In this document: in pieces, positions 12,441-24,600 of the stretch | Layout: every line of letters starts with the position of its first letter | Numbering within the stretch: the stretch's first letter is position 1 | From: Straminergon stramineum | Taxonomy: Eukaryota > Streptophyta > Bryopsida > Hypnales > Calliergonaceae | NCBI GenBank assembly: GCA_963920665.1 | Contig: OY987271.1 | Location: 9,427,350-9,491,349, forward strand | Direction of reading: 5' to 3' | DNA: 64,000 nt | Position numbers and translations under genes: made by a program | Notes under the pieces: generated by a model | What the model saw: only the letters and a program-made list of their open reading frames with translations | Database searches by the model: none | Told to the model about the DNA's origin: nothing

Positions 12441-13018
12441 TCACGTTGGACATCTTTCATTAGAAGGTGACATTCCCAAATACCTGAAGACAATGTTCTC
12501 TTCAAGGATGTCTAAACAAATGTTTGGACATCTCCTAAAATATTCTTGAATATCAATGGCTGCAACCCATCGTGCTAATCTAACAAGTCATGTCATCCTT
12601 GATAGATGCAATGTTACTCAATGGCCACATCAAATGACATGTTAGGATCCATGTCATCTTTATTTTGGCAAAGTTTAGCATTTGGCTGCCCTTTCCCACT
12701 TTTTTTGACCTCGGGTACACGTTTTTATGCCAAACCATAGTAAATTCCATTGACTTACTTATAGGAAAAATGACTATAGTCATTTACTTAGCAATCTATA
12801 TTTTTTTGGACATTTGTAGCTGACATCACCTTGTCAGTTTGTTTGGAGTCATGTCAAGTAAAACATTGACTTGTTTTCACACTAATTTGTCAATAGCCGA
12901 GCTGCAACATGTACAAATATCTACCTTGACATGCCATCTACTATTTGCCATCTTCATGTTTTGTAGACATTAGGCATCATAGGGTAGACATTAAAAAAAA
13001 CATGGGTTTCTTATAGTG

Positions 13019-14689
13019 AAGTCAAAGCTTCACCATCTACAAGGACTTTAGTACAAAAATTAAAAAGGTTTTGACATTTGTGGTAGTCAAAGTTTTACCA
13101 TGCTTTAGAATTCTAACACAAAAACTACGACTTTGACACATAGGGAAGCCAAAGCTTTGTCGTATTTTTAGAACAAGGGAAAATACTAGGCCAATTTGAC
13201 AAGGGGAAGTTAGTATATCAACATGTTAGTACAAACACAAGTTAGCACAAACATAAAATATCACAATACATAAACGTACATGTTAGTACAATTAAATACA
13301 CAACTTCTATAAGAAGTCTCAGTTATGGATTTCCCACCAAGGAGTGTATAGAGTATAGACTACAACCAATATACACTAGAGGCCCCCCTAAGTGTCATCT
13401 CTAAGGTACAAAAGGGACTAATCTCTAGGGTTAGTACAAGTTAGTAATGTAACTACAAAAACAATTGGTTAGTGCAAAAACAACCAACAAGAAGTACAAG
13501 AGAATACAAGCTTTAAAGGGACCCCAAGGTCCTTCAAATATTGCTTCAAAAACAAGACCAATGGAACAAAAGTGTCTCAAAAAACAACATTTTGGTAAGG
13601 TTGGTTCAAATGGCCAAAAATCTAGTAAAATTGATCTAATGAGAACAAAATATCAACAAAGGGTGGTTTGAGAGGGAGAAGGGCACCTTTGAATACTTTC
13701 CCAAAGTCATTATTCCCTCCCAATTTCCTAATGGTAATCTTTTCAAGCTTTCACTTAGGATTTTTTACTTTCTACTCTAGTTTAGGACTCTATATTTAGA
13801 GGAAGACTCCAGATTACAAAAATATTGCACCATTGTCTTTAGAAGACCATTTTTAGTCTATTATAAACCCCTCCCCCTTCTCCATCGCAAAAAATGATCA
13901 AAACCCAACATCAACCTAAAATAGGAATAAGATAAAAATCTAACTATTGTATCTTTTTTGAAGAAAGTAACTAGCCTAGGCTTTATGCAAGGTAGGCAAT
14001 AAGAAAAGATCCCGCTTTGACCTCATTTCAATTTCGTACACTCTCAAAATACCACTCAACTCTACAAATAATCTCCATATTTGTCGAAATTAGAGAATCT
14101 TGCCAATTCAAGTACTTCTAGATGTGGAAATGCCTTTAAACTTGTCACAATTCATTATTAACATAAATGAAGATAAAATAATTTTTTGTGAAATTTTACC
14201 ACAATCTAGGCAATTTCTAGAAATTTTTCATAATAGGTGTGAACCACTATATTGGTTCACTATTTAAAAATCCAAAAAAAATACATTAAGTATGAATTTA
14301 CAAATCCAGAAGTATTAAAACTCCGGATTAAGCCATAACCATCAATTAGGGAGTTTTCCGCTATATAGCAAGGGAAACTTTGGGAGGTTAGGGCAAGATG
14401 CTAGAAAATGCAATTAGGAGAAAATTAGAGGAAATTCTGGGGAAATAATAGGGATCTAAAACTAAAAAGAGGTTAAGCAAGATTTGGTAGAATAACCAAA
14501 TTAGGCTAATCGTAAAATGATGAAAAAATGAAAACCAAAAATGTAAAACCAAATTGCAAACAAAAATCTAAGAGTATGAAAAGAAACTAGAAGTAAATTA
14601 AAAACTACAAAAAAATAATAAATAATAAAAAACATAAGGAAGTTAGCTAAACTAAAACTATAACTAAAACACTAGTGTAGTGAGTAAAA
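13019..14689. other. Gene-free repetitive AT-rich DNA
   Basis: Just outside the CACTA element there are loosely repeated GTCAAAGCTT / AGTCAAAGTTTTACCAT phrases (13021-13165) and repeated TTAGTACAA phrases (13200-13500). The open frame at 13465-13671 (68 codons, plus) has no recognised motif. No RNA gene was seen. Confidence 0.5.
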
Positions 14690-14875
14690 CACTAAAATAG
14701 TACTAGAAACACTAAAATAGCAGTTTTTCAGTAATTTAGAGTGTTTTTCAGTAATTTAGGGTATTTTACACTAAATTAGAGTAGTTTACACTAAACTAGC
14801 GGATTTACAGTAACATAGCGCGATTTGCACTAATTTGGCGCATTTTGCACTAAATTAGCGGATTTATAGTAAATT
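14690..14875. repeat. Degenerate tandem repeat, about 22-24 bp unit
   Basis: Successive variants of CACTAAATTAGCGGATTT and TTTCAGTAATTTAG follow each other about eight times with drifting sequence. Later units gain GC dinucleotides (AGCGGATT, AGCGCGATTT). No coding potential. Confidence 0.7.
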
Positions 14876-14948
14876 TGTGTAGGATGAAAGTAGTTAAGAA
14901 AACGAATCTGTTAGGAAGTTTGGTTATAGGAAAAATTAAGATTTGAAG

Positions 14949-14971
14949 CCCTCTCTCTCTCTCTCTCTCTC
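14949..14971. repeat. (CT)n microsatellite
   Basis: About twelve CT dinucleotides in a row. It inflates the minus-strand open frame at 14911-15315 with a run of Arg-Glu codons. That frame is not considered a gene. Confidence 0.85.
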
Positions 14972-15198
14972 AATTTTCCCAACTTCTTGTGCATGTGTGT
15001 TTCGAGAACAATTTTGTGATTATGAGTGTTTTTTAAGCATGAGAAGCTAGAAACTAAGATGAGGGAACCAAGGTAGGACAATTTGTTGAGTAGGTCACTA
15101 TTTTTGGGTAAAAAATGGTGAAGGAATGATGGGATTGAGGTTAGATGGGAAATGGAGTGGAGAGAAGTAGAGTTAATGCTTGTTTGAATTTGGAGGGG

Positions 15199-15540
15199 AC
15201 TATCAACTTTGGAGACCGATTGCAAAAGATTCAAACTATGGAATGAAATGAATTTTGGGGAGGATGGAGAAGAGGAAGTCAACTTTTCAACAAGACAAGT
15301 CTTGATCAATTCCAAGCAAGAACAAGGACGGGGCGACTGATTTAGTGTGAGGAGGTCAAGTTGCCTCTGCTACAATAGACCAACGACTTTGGAGAGCGCA
15401 ATTGTGGGAGTTTGGCAAAACGGATCAACATGAATTTTGGTGAGAAGAAAGATGGAGAAGTTAGTTTTCCAACGGGATAAGGCTCGCCCAATTTGGAGTA
15501 GGGACAAAGCCAAGGAGACAATTTTAGTGTAATAAGGTTT
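15199..15540. repeat. Tandem duplication with about 180-bp period
   Basis: The block beginning ACTATCAACTTTGGAGACCG at 15199 recurs at 15379 as ACCAACGACTTTGGAGAGCG. The order of sub-blocks is shared: a purine-rich GGAGAAG segment, then AAGTCAACTTTTCAACAAGA versus AAGTTAGTTTTCCAACGGGA, then a CAAGGA-containing end. The two copies differ at perhaps a quarter of positions. No function is assigned. Confidence 0.6.
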
Positions 15541-17968
15541 GTTGCCCATTTGGCGGTAGTTTATTTGGATATATTTTTTTTTTTCTTGTGATTCTAGTTG
15601 AATCTAATTGTAATGCTAATTACAATATGATTGTGTCTTATAAATCTTGAATGAATAATTCAATGGCCATGCATGCAATGCTCTTATAGGATGTGAATGT
15701 TTAGAAAGGGTGTATGAGGTTGAATTGGTTTTTTTAGGGTTTTGAGGTGAGCGTGGAAGCACTACCCAATTGGGAGTAAAGTTAGGGTTATGATGGGAAT
15801 GATGAAATAGGAGAGAAAAATTAATTGGCCTAAAAGGAATGTGTGGATGTATTAGGGATTGAATCTATAGAATTAGGGAGGTGCATGGTGTCAATTTAGA
15901 AAGTGAGTTAGGATTTTGGGTGATTGTGGTGTGCTGAAATTTAATTTCAGGACACCAATTTGACCCATTTAGTGCTCCAATGGCCAATTTTAGGCAAAGT
16001 TAGGCCTGGTAGGTTGTCTTATCCCCCTAGGGTAGGTACTAGGGTCATTAGGGGATTTTATGGTGCATATTTGGGTGTTGTAGGGGTGTTGTCCCCATTT
16101 CACTTGGAGTAGTTTAATTTAAAAAAATTGATAAAAAAACATTTAGGAGTCCATTGCTTGGAAGGTGGACTACGAGTAGGTGTCCCATACACTCCCCACC
16201 GGCCCAACTCTAGGGGGGGGGTCTCCTTGCGGTGGAAAAGCCTTATAGTAGGTTTGAATGGTTGACTATCTAGAAGAGGATCTTCTAAAACTTAAAAGAT
16301 TATGGAAATTTTCATGGAACCTCTCATGAAATTCCATTAAAAATTTGTGGGTTCATATTTTTATTTTGCACATTGGAAGGAGAATAAAATTCTACTGTCT
16401 CCTTTAATTATCCAAGGATTCCTTCACATGGAGAGGAATCTTGGCATGATTTCAATCCTAAAACACCTCTTATCCATTGTAGATGCCCCCCACTAGTCCA
16501 TCTTGAGTTTGTAAGACTTGCAAGCTAATAATTGGAATTTCTACTATTTCTTGGAAGCAACTAAGAAACTGAAACCTATCCTTGGGAATTGACTTAGGGA
16601 TCTCATTGGGATTCCCTCCAACCATTTTAGCTAAGATTTATCACATGTGGGGTAGATTTAGGCTATTTAAGTAGTATTCACTCAATATCTACAACTTCTA
16701 CAACTTTAGAGTTTCTAACCTATTTATATGTGAGATTTTAGATTATTTTAGATATTCTATGCTATTTGGGACTAAATACCACATTGGTATGTAACATACA
16801 TTTTTTGATTTAAGTCTCTTTTTTAAGCTATTTGCACATAAAACTTGACTTAAACAAAATAAAACAAAACAAAAAGCAAAAGTCCCAAGTGATGAATTGG
16901 GAGCTCACAAAATTCCAATCCTATATTTTTCACGATAATTTAAGATTTGGCATAGTTTGCTTTAACCTAGCATTACTCATGGAAAGTAATTCTATATGGT
17001 TTGATATTTTTTAATAATGTAGATCAGCTCACCAAATCCTCACATATGAAATCTCATCTTGATCCAAGGTATTGTATACTTTTAGTAGGTATTTCCCCAC
17101 TGTTAATTTTGTATCTCTTCCCAAGATATACTAAAAACTGGCATAGTTAGTTTTGATTTAGTTTAATTCATAAACAATCTCATGAAACAATTTGACGCTT
17201 TGCCAAAATATAGATCTTCTTATTAAATACTCACATACAAAATTTCATTTCAATTTAAGATATTTTAAAACTTTGGTAAACAATTCTCCACTATTGACTT
17301 TTACAATAGTCATAGCTTCAATACCCCAGTTGTAAATTATACGTAACTTATGGGTCCCAAGTTTTTTGTGGCCAAAATTTGACACAAGTACTAAATAAGT
17401 CAAGGAAAATATCCTGAAAGTTTCATAAGTATATTACTAACATTCAATAATATTGAAGCTCTCAAATACAATAATACATCCTTCTTAATTGCCTTGAATT
17501 TCAAGTATTGCCATTTTGATGCCTCACACCTTCATTTCCATTAGACTAAAATTGATGATATAGTAGATTATCTTGACAAAAATTTACATGCAAATCATTG
17601 TCTTTATTCAACACTTGCTTCAATACTTGATCCAAATACAAATTGAAAACTACTCAAATCAATACTTTGTTCAATAATAAAAAAACAAACAAACTTATAA
17701 GTTAGCAAACTTGTTGAAGTTGGCATTCTACACCTCATTTCCACCAACAACCAAAAGAAAAATCAAAGACCAATCCTTGCATCTAAGTAGCCAACCCAAT
17801 CCTAGGAGGCTAGCCACTAGCTAATCAAATATCTCCTCAACCCTAACATCATCTAGTAATCAACCAATTACCAACCAACAACTAAAAAGACCTCCTAATA
17901 TTACACACTTTTTAATAAGAAGATGTCAACTTCAATAAGTAGATGGCCCACTTGATCACAACAACAAT
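15541..17968. other. Gene-free region
   Basis: AT-rich sequence with short open frames only (maximum about 60 codons) and a 9-G tract at 16213-16221. No recognisable gene, RNA or element boundary. Confidence 0.5.
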
Positions 17969-18906
17969 TTAACCCCTAAATGCCCAAAATGTATTTTTTT
18001 GCAACATAGCAATTTTGGGCAGCTCACTACAAATGAAATTTTTATTCTTTTTCTTTCAAATTTTCACACAACTTGTGCCAGAGGAGTAGCTTTAAGGCCC
18101 AACAATTTTCATAAATTTTTATTACATGGTTCAAAAGTTATTGTATGATATGTCATTTTCATTGCTTGGCGGGCAACTCGAGTAGCCCCAAAAATATTCT
18201 TAAAATATTAAGAAATTAAAATTTGAAATCGATTTTCTAAATTCATAGATACGTGGAAAGCTTTTAATCATTCCATTTTGATTCATGAGATGAAAGTTAT
18301 GAGGAGTTTTAATTTGTAGGCAATTATGGATTTTGTACTCTAAAATAAACTTTGAAGTCCTTTATTTTATTCAATTTTTAATATTTTTGGAATAAAATAA
18401 AATCATAGGATATAGATTGTTGATTACAACATTACAACCACTGGGAATGAAATTTTTCAATTCCATAAGTAAATTCTTAACAATTTAATAATTTGAATCA
18501 TTCTCTACTTCTTTCTACTTACTATTTTTACCCTATATGTTGTACAATTCCAAATGATTTGAATTTTTTTCAAGCATGTATCCAACTTGAATTAAAAAAT
18601 GAATCCAATAAAGCACCAAAATTTTGGAATTTTTTTCATACAAATATAACCTTGTGAAATACAGCTACCCATTTTTTTGCAAGGCCCCAAAATGGATTTT
18701 TGTCCATTGAAACTCTAATATCTTGCAATCTACATGGTGGAAATTTCTGAATTTTTTTCCACATATTCTCAAACCATTGTACTACAAGATCCTATGGTTA
18801 CATGTATTCAAAAATGTTTTTTTTTCTAAAATTTGGTACTTGTACTAGAAATGGCAGTTTAGGAGCGTTTTTGGTGAAAACATAGTCAAATACATTTAGG
18901 GGTTAA
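17969..18906 (+). mobile_element. TTAA-bounded element copy A, 938 bp
   Basis: Starts TTAACCCCTAAATG and ends ATTTAGGGGTTAA. The interior matches copy C (27186-28137) along its whole length. Shared blocks include GCAACATAGCAATTT near the left end, a GCTTGGCGGGCAACTCG block, and near the right end TTTGGTACTTGTACTAGAAA followed by TGGCAGTTT and GAGCGTTTTTGGTGAAAACA. Bases outside the two TTAA tetramers (ACAAT / GAAAA) do not match, so TTAA itself is the likely target duplication. No open frame long enough for a transposase. Confidence 0.7.
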
Positions 18907-20057
18907 GAAAATAAAATAGGGAAGCCTACAATCTCTGTTGTAATGCCATTTTCCAAAACATCATTCTTTTTACTGAAAAATTTTCATTAGAGAAAATTTG
19001 GACTCTTTAAGAGGGTCATTTCTCTACTGGCCAAATGTTCAAATATAGCGAAAATGTCTTTTTTTAATTTTTAATTTTAAAATCATATACTTTGTGATTG
19101 CTTCACTTACTATGTTGGATTATGATTTAATTTTTTTCAAAAAAGATATTTTATTTATTAATTTTTATTTGTACATCTGCTCAATGTGTCCTATCCCTCT
19201 TGAGATTCCAAATTTTCTCTAAATAATGTGTAGCAACTCTATGATTACTTACCTTGCTTTCTATTATTTTAGCTTGCATGGAATGACATCCCGAGTGCAA
19301 GGTTTGATGGCTTGGGCTTAGTGTGAGTCCCTTCGTTGTTACTTTGGACTTTAAAAAAATTGTTTTTTTACACCACATTAATAAACTTTATACACAAAAG
19401 TCCCTAAAAAGAGCATTAGACTACGCACAATATAGTCTTTACCAATGCAACATTTTTCCCTTAGAATTTTGGAGTGCCTAAAATAATCCAATATCCTACT
19501 TGTAGATGAATTAGATGATCCAAAGGAAGCATAGATCTAGTTTGCAATAAAATGAAAGATTAAAAGTAGAATATCCTTTTCAAATTGCAACTAAGCCCAA
19601 ACGTATAGTGCATATTCAAAAGCCTAACTAAAATAGGAGTCTTTATATTTTCTTAGTTGTAAATGTCCCTTAGGTTTAGGAATGCTCATTCCCTGACTTT
19701 ATGTTAGATTAAATTCGAATTATCAACCATTACGAGGAAAATGTAGAAAATGAGAAGTTAGTCTTGTAAAATCTAAACTAAACAATGTGAAAAAGGCTCA
19801 ATCAAAGTCCAAAAAACAATATTTCAAAGAATAAAACCTATCAAGAGCCCAATGGCTCAATCAGTTCGTTAAGATTCCACACCAATCAAAAGATTTTGAG
19901 TCTACCTAATACAATAGACAATAACAAAAAACAAACCTTCTTGTGAAAAATGCAGAGTAGGAATATGAGCCTACACCTAGTGTATAGTCCCTTCTAAAGG
20001 TCACATGTAAAGCTTCAGATTTATCTTGATTGCATAATTTAGTTTTTTGGGAGGTCA

Positions 20058-20430
20058 CACTATAAGAAACTTGCATTTTTTTTTGGTGTTAGGCCAAAAA
20101 TACATGATGTCTGATGTGATTGGAAGATGTCAAATGGAAGATGGCCCAAAGAGGTAGATTTGTGTAGATGTTGTGGACAACGCTAGTACATTATTGTAAA
20201 AACAAGTGGATGCTATCATTGACATTGATGTTTCATTTGACATGACTAAAGATTCCAATGTTTTTGGATCATTTAAATAAACATAGAGTGCCACATCAGC
20301 TAGCTAACTCAATGAAAATTATTGTGGTTTATGGTAAAACGTTGAGGAGATGTGAAAAATTTAGAGGAAGGGCAACCATGTGGCATGTGTTGCAAAAAGG
20401 GAAAATGGATGGATGTACATCATGGATGAA
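20058..20430 (+). mobile_element. Left end of a CACTA-type element (right end not found)
   Basis: CACTATAAGAAACTTGCAT followed by a T-run matches the CACTATAAGAAAC termini at 13018 and 30059-30275. The next few hundred bases contain AGATGTC / GACATC motifs like those of the 1208-13018 element, and more of these lie at 20850-20900. No matching right terminus was found in the window, so this is probably a truncated or rearranged copy. Confidence 0.5.
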
Positions 20431-20730
20431 AAGATAATCTCTTTATACAAGTGAGGTTGTGCAAAGTGAAACAATCCATATTGGATATGTAAAGCAAAAA
20501 TTGTGTTCAAATTAAAATTTCTTAACAACATGTAGATGTCTAAAAAACATCCAAATGTTGTTTTGCTAAACTCCCATCTTCAAATTATCCCATATTCTTT
20601 GTCTAATCTTGGACAAATGGTGGATTTCATTTGAAAAATGTCCTCTCCACCCTTCATTTTCTCTAACTTTCAATGAAGTAATTCTTTCATTTTGCCATCA
20701 AAAATTCTCTTGATGGTAGATGGTAAGCTC
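20431..20730 (+). repeat. Dispersed repeat, copy 3, shorter form
   Basis: Begins CTCTTTATACAAGTGAGG and shares TTGGATATGTAAAG, AAAATTGTGTTCAAA and the right-hand TCAATGAAGTAATTC with the copies near 2538 and 10221, but it lacks the middle blocks. It preserves the uninterrupted sequence at the point where copy 2 carries the 10598-11318 insertion. Confidence 0.5.
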
Positions 20731-21677
20731 TCTTTAATCCTAGGTGAATTCAATAATTTTTCTTGTTTATTTTATTTCTTTTATTATTAAATAATTATTT
20801 TTTGTTGACCCTAACTTGTGGATATGATATGCACCAACTGATGTCTCAAAAAACATCTAAGTTGACATCTACATTGACATCTAAGTTGAAGTCTGAAAAA
20901 CACTATTAAAATTCTCAAACGACATGAAAGTGTGCTAACTAGGCATACCACGTCATCCTCATTAGTTGCCACGGTACATTATATACTTAGGAATATTGTG
21001 GGTACACCACCATGAAGGCAAAACTATGACCCACCTTCAATTCAAAAGCAATTTGTACAATGCTCTTACACAAACTTTGTATGGCCATGTATAATTGAGG
21101 TTGACAAGATCAAGGGCAAAAGAAAACATCACTTGCCAATGTGGAGTTGTATATGTTGGCCTTGTTTAATTTGTGGGGATCCTAGTTGTAGCTATTATTG
21201 TCGTGCACACAACTGGGTCCACCTATGTCTAAGTTGAGGATTTTTTGTGGAATTCCATTATGGCCCTCAAAAATGCCATTGTTGTTAACTCAGGATGTGA
21301 TTTTGAAAGTAGGTCTTGGAATCTTTTTTCCATTTTTCTTTTGGTCTTTCTAGCTCTTCTAATTTGGAGAGATCGATGATGTCTACTTATATCAAATTTT
21401 ATCCCTTAGGTTCTATTATTATTTTCATTTTTTCCTTGAACAGAAAAGGATTCAAAGATGACCTTTTGTAGGCCTACTAGCATTCATAATTGATTCAAAT
21501 ATTCTTTTTATATTCCAAACTAACTAATTTTATAGACCCCCCCCCCCCAACAATCTAGGAACTAATTTGTAAACTTGGATTTGTGTTCTTAATTGAGCAA
21601 ACAGACATACACAACTTCTCTGATATGTGGATTTCCTCGCACCTAGTGTTACATTCAATTTTTTTCCTCTATGATGT

Positions 21678-21899
21678 AAGGTAGGAGCACCTAATGGCGT
21701 CCTTGTACCCAATGGCATCCCTTTCTAGACCAAGAATTCATTCTAGAACATAAATATGGCTGGATTGTGGACTTCTTATCATTTTAGGTCAAAAATAATA
21801 AGCCCTCTACTATCTACTTACATTTACAACCTGAAATGATTATGCTTTGTACAGTCTAACGTCATTGGATACAGGAACGCCATTGGGTGCTCTCACCTT
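21678..21899 (+). mobile_element. MITE-like inverted-end element, 222 bp
   Basis: The left end AAGGTAGGAGCACCTAATGG and the reversed right end AAGGTGAGAGCACCCAATGG form about 25 bp of imperfect inverted terminus. A second copy lies at 51820-52022. Shared interior blocks include ATTCATTCTAGAACATAAAT, TTATCATTTTAGGTCAAAAA and ATGATTATGCTTTGTA (some inverted between copies). Non-coding. No clear target duplication, so superfamily unassigned. Confidence 0.65.
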
Positions 21900-23937
21900 C
21901 CAACTCCAAATGGGATGAAATTTTTTCAGCATGTAGCTAACTTGGGTAGGAATTACAAGTCAAGGTTGTACAATCCATACGGTCACATTCAGCATAAATT
22001 CAATCATTTAAAAAAATGGTACATGTCATCTTACGAATGGTGTGAGGTGACATGACCCCTTGAAAATTTGACATGGAAATTCAATTTTAGACCTTTACGT
22101 ATGGTAATCTTGCCCATGAATCAAGCCACACCAAATGTTACATCTTACATCTTACAAATGTTGAAGGTCAAGCTGAAATTTTCAAGATGGGCAGAAATAA
22201 GAACTCACTTGAAGATCTTAAAGTTACATATTAAAAAAATCCCATACATTTTGTTCTTAAATTGTTTCTCAACACATGCCTCATTTGCCCATTTCTAGAA
22301 CACCTTGGTCCTCCAGAGGTTAAGCAACATGATTAGAAATTATTCAAATGATCAAATTTGAAGCATTTTTCTTTTAAAATTCATCAAAAACACATTTTCT
22401 ATTCATAGCATTATATTTTTGTATGATTTTCTAAAATTAGAATCTAATTGATTTATACAAAATAGAAAAAAATTTAAGGATAAAAACATCAATAGTAAAT
22501 AGTAATAATAGAAAATTTCTACACACAAGATCATGTTGAACAATTTATGTTATTTTCCTTACAAAAAGCTTTTGACTTTAGCAATCTCAATTTGGAACAA
22601 TAAAATTTAGGGTACTAATTCAATAATGAAAATCTAGTAAAGAGTAAATACTAAAAAGAATGAAAAAAAATCCTCCCAAAAACATTATCCAAAATTAGAC
22701 AACATGAATAAAATGGCTAGTTGATCATTTAGGGGCTACTTATTGAAGTACATCCTTGGAAAATTTCAGAGTAAAAAATCCCACTAATTGCAAGTTCATG
22801 ATGCTTAAATTTTAAAAATAATGTTTTTTAAATGCATCATTCACGTAAAATTTCATCTTCAAAAATATCCTCGAAAAATGTGTATTCTGCAAATTGAGAA
22901 AAAAAAAATCTTCTTTTGCAATAATAAATTGTGATAGATTGTAAATTTTAATATTGTCTATGATGACAACGAAAAATCCTTTAATTAGCCCTATGATTGC
23001 CTTTGAATTTCTTTACTAATTCAATTACAAAGAGTTTCTTAGAATAGAGAATTCAATTGATTTTTTTGTTAACCCCTAAAGTTCTTTGACTATGTTTCAC
23101 CAAAAAACATTCAAAAATGGGTTATTTTGATGGCAAAGGCTCCCTAAAAATGAAAAATGAAAAATTGTTGCATCTAACTGCAAGATCTTGTGTTAGACTA
23201 CTTCATTATATTGTAGTAAAAAAATGGGAGTTTTTGACCACACAAATTGTGAGATTATAGTGTTTAAAGTTGAAAAAAATGTTTTTTGGGGGCATCCAAA
23301 TTCCGGGCAGCTCTAATTCGGGGAGGCTTTTGGACAAGTTAATTTCACTTTTTTGCTTGAATTTTTTTTTTCTTTATTTTTGCAATCAAGTTGGTCACAT
23401 GTTCAAAAAAATTATAATATTTTAAATTGGGGAACATGTACCAAAAAATTCTAATAAGGAACTAGCTTCAAAAAAAGTCTCATACAAAGCCCTTTTTTCA
23501 ACAATTTATGGCTTGCACATACAATGATTGATTCAAAATTTGAACGGTGGAGTTCTATATTTCAACTAGCTCTAAAGGAGGAAAAAATAAAAATAATAAT
23601 TGTACAAAATATTAAACTTCCACAAGCTTGATCAATTTGTATCCAGGCTGAAGTGAAGGGACAATTGGGCATATTGGGCTTGGGAAGGGAGGAGTCTAGG
23701 TCAAGGTTAGCGAAGCCCAACTCATCATCAGAACTCACTAACACTATATACTGACACTATATCACGTTCCCTTTATTTCAAAGATTGTACACTTATCCTA
23801 AATTCTGAAGATGTTCCTTCTTCAATGGAGTAGAATTTTAGGTATTCTACAGTAAATGTTGATAATATAGAAATTTTCAAACTTAATTACCAATAATTTT
23901 ATAAGCAACATGCTGGCACAAAAATGTGAAGAGTTGA

Positions 23938-24600
23938 GAAAATCTTTGTACAAGTGGGGTAGTAAGAGGTCAAACAAATCATGTGGGATATGTAAATTAG
24001 AAGTACTAAGAAATCAACTCATGTCAAAGTTAAGTAAAAAGTAGGAATTATGTTCAAAGTAGAATATCAGACCTCATTTTGGCACAGTAGAATAATTTAT
24101 TTAAAACAACTTTGAACTAAAAAAAGTTAGGAAATCAAGCTAAGTTTCATCTCCAAAAAACCGTTTGGGATTTAGAGTCTCCAATCAAAAGTTATGGACA
24201 AATTTTAGAGAGGGGTTGGAAAGGACATTTTCATTAACATTTTGAAACATCCTCTTTGAATTTTGTCCATGACTTTTTTTTGGAGGCTCAAAATCACAAA
24301 CGGGTTTTTGGAAATGAAACTTAGCTTTATTTTCCAACTTTTTTTAGTTCAAAGTTTTTTGAAATAAATTATTCTACTATATCAAAATGAGGTCTGAAAT
24401 TCTACTTTAAACATAATTCCTAGGTTTTGACAATGACCAATCAAACTCTCATCTTGAAATTGTCCCATATCCTTTGAGAATTCATAATGGACAATGGATT
24501 TGATTATAAAATCAGCCTCTTCACTCTCTATCCTTCAACATTTCAAATAACTAATTCCATTCACTAACAATCAGTTTTTTGGGGTGATTGTTTGTCAAAT
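23938..24600 (+). repeat. Dispersed repeat, copy 4, containing a long hairpin
   Basis: Begins TCTTTGTACAAGTGGGGTAG and follows the block order of the copies at 2538 and 10221. Unlike them, its middle portion is present twice in opposite orientation (see 24041-24424). The right part (CTCATCTTGAAATTGTCCCA, TTCACTCTCTATCC) matches the parts at 10520-10595 and 20575-20665. Confidence 0.6.
24041..24424. repeat. Long inverted repeat, arms about 180 bp
   Basis: The left arm runs from GTAGGAATTATGTTCAAAGT to TTGGAAAGGACATTTTC. The right arm is its reverse complement, ending CTTTAAACATAATTCCTA. The turn is around 24230-24245. Matching includes AGACCTCATTTTG against CAAAATGAGGTCT and CCAAAAAACCGTTTGGGATT against its partner. 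A transcript through it would form an almost continuous double-stranded stem. Confidence 0.8.

Larger units (their letters stand above)
1208..13018. mobile_element. CACTA (En/Spm) transposon, 11.8 kb, carrying nested insertions
   Basis: The left end reads CATTGTAAGAAACCCATG and the right end, reversed, reads CACTATAAGAAACCCATG. The match continues through a T-run, giving about 25 bp of inverted terminus with two mismatches. The three bases on each side are AAG, matching the 3-bp target duplication of the CACTA superfamily. Subterminal zones at about 1300-1890 and 12440-13000 are rich in short motifs of the type TAGACAT, AATGTCTAGAC and GACATC in both orientations, as expected for transposase-binding repeats. 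A decayed TNP2-like coding segment lies at about 8552-9112. The element is interrupted by another CACTA-like element (3189-8542) and an inverted-end element (10598-11318). Without those two it would be about 5.7 kb. No intact transposase remains, so it is presumably immobile unless helped in trans. Confidence 0.85.

Noticed and set aside
14911..15315. 134-codon minus-strand open frame
   Set aside because: It includes the (CT)n microsatellite translated as Arg-Glu repeats, overlaps a non-coding tandem duplication and has no recognised motif.
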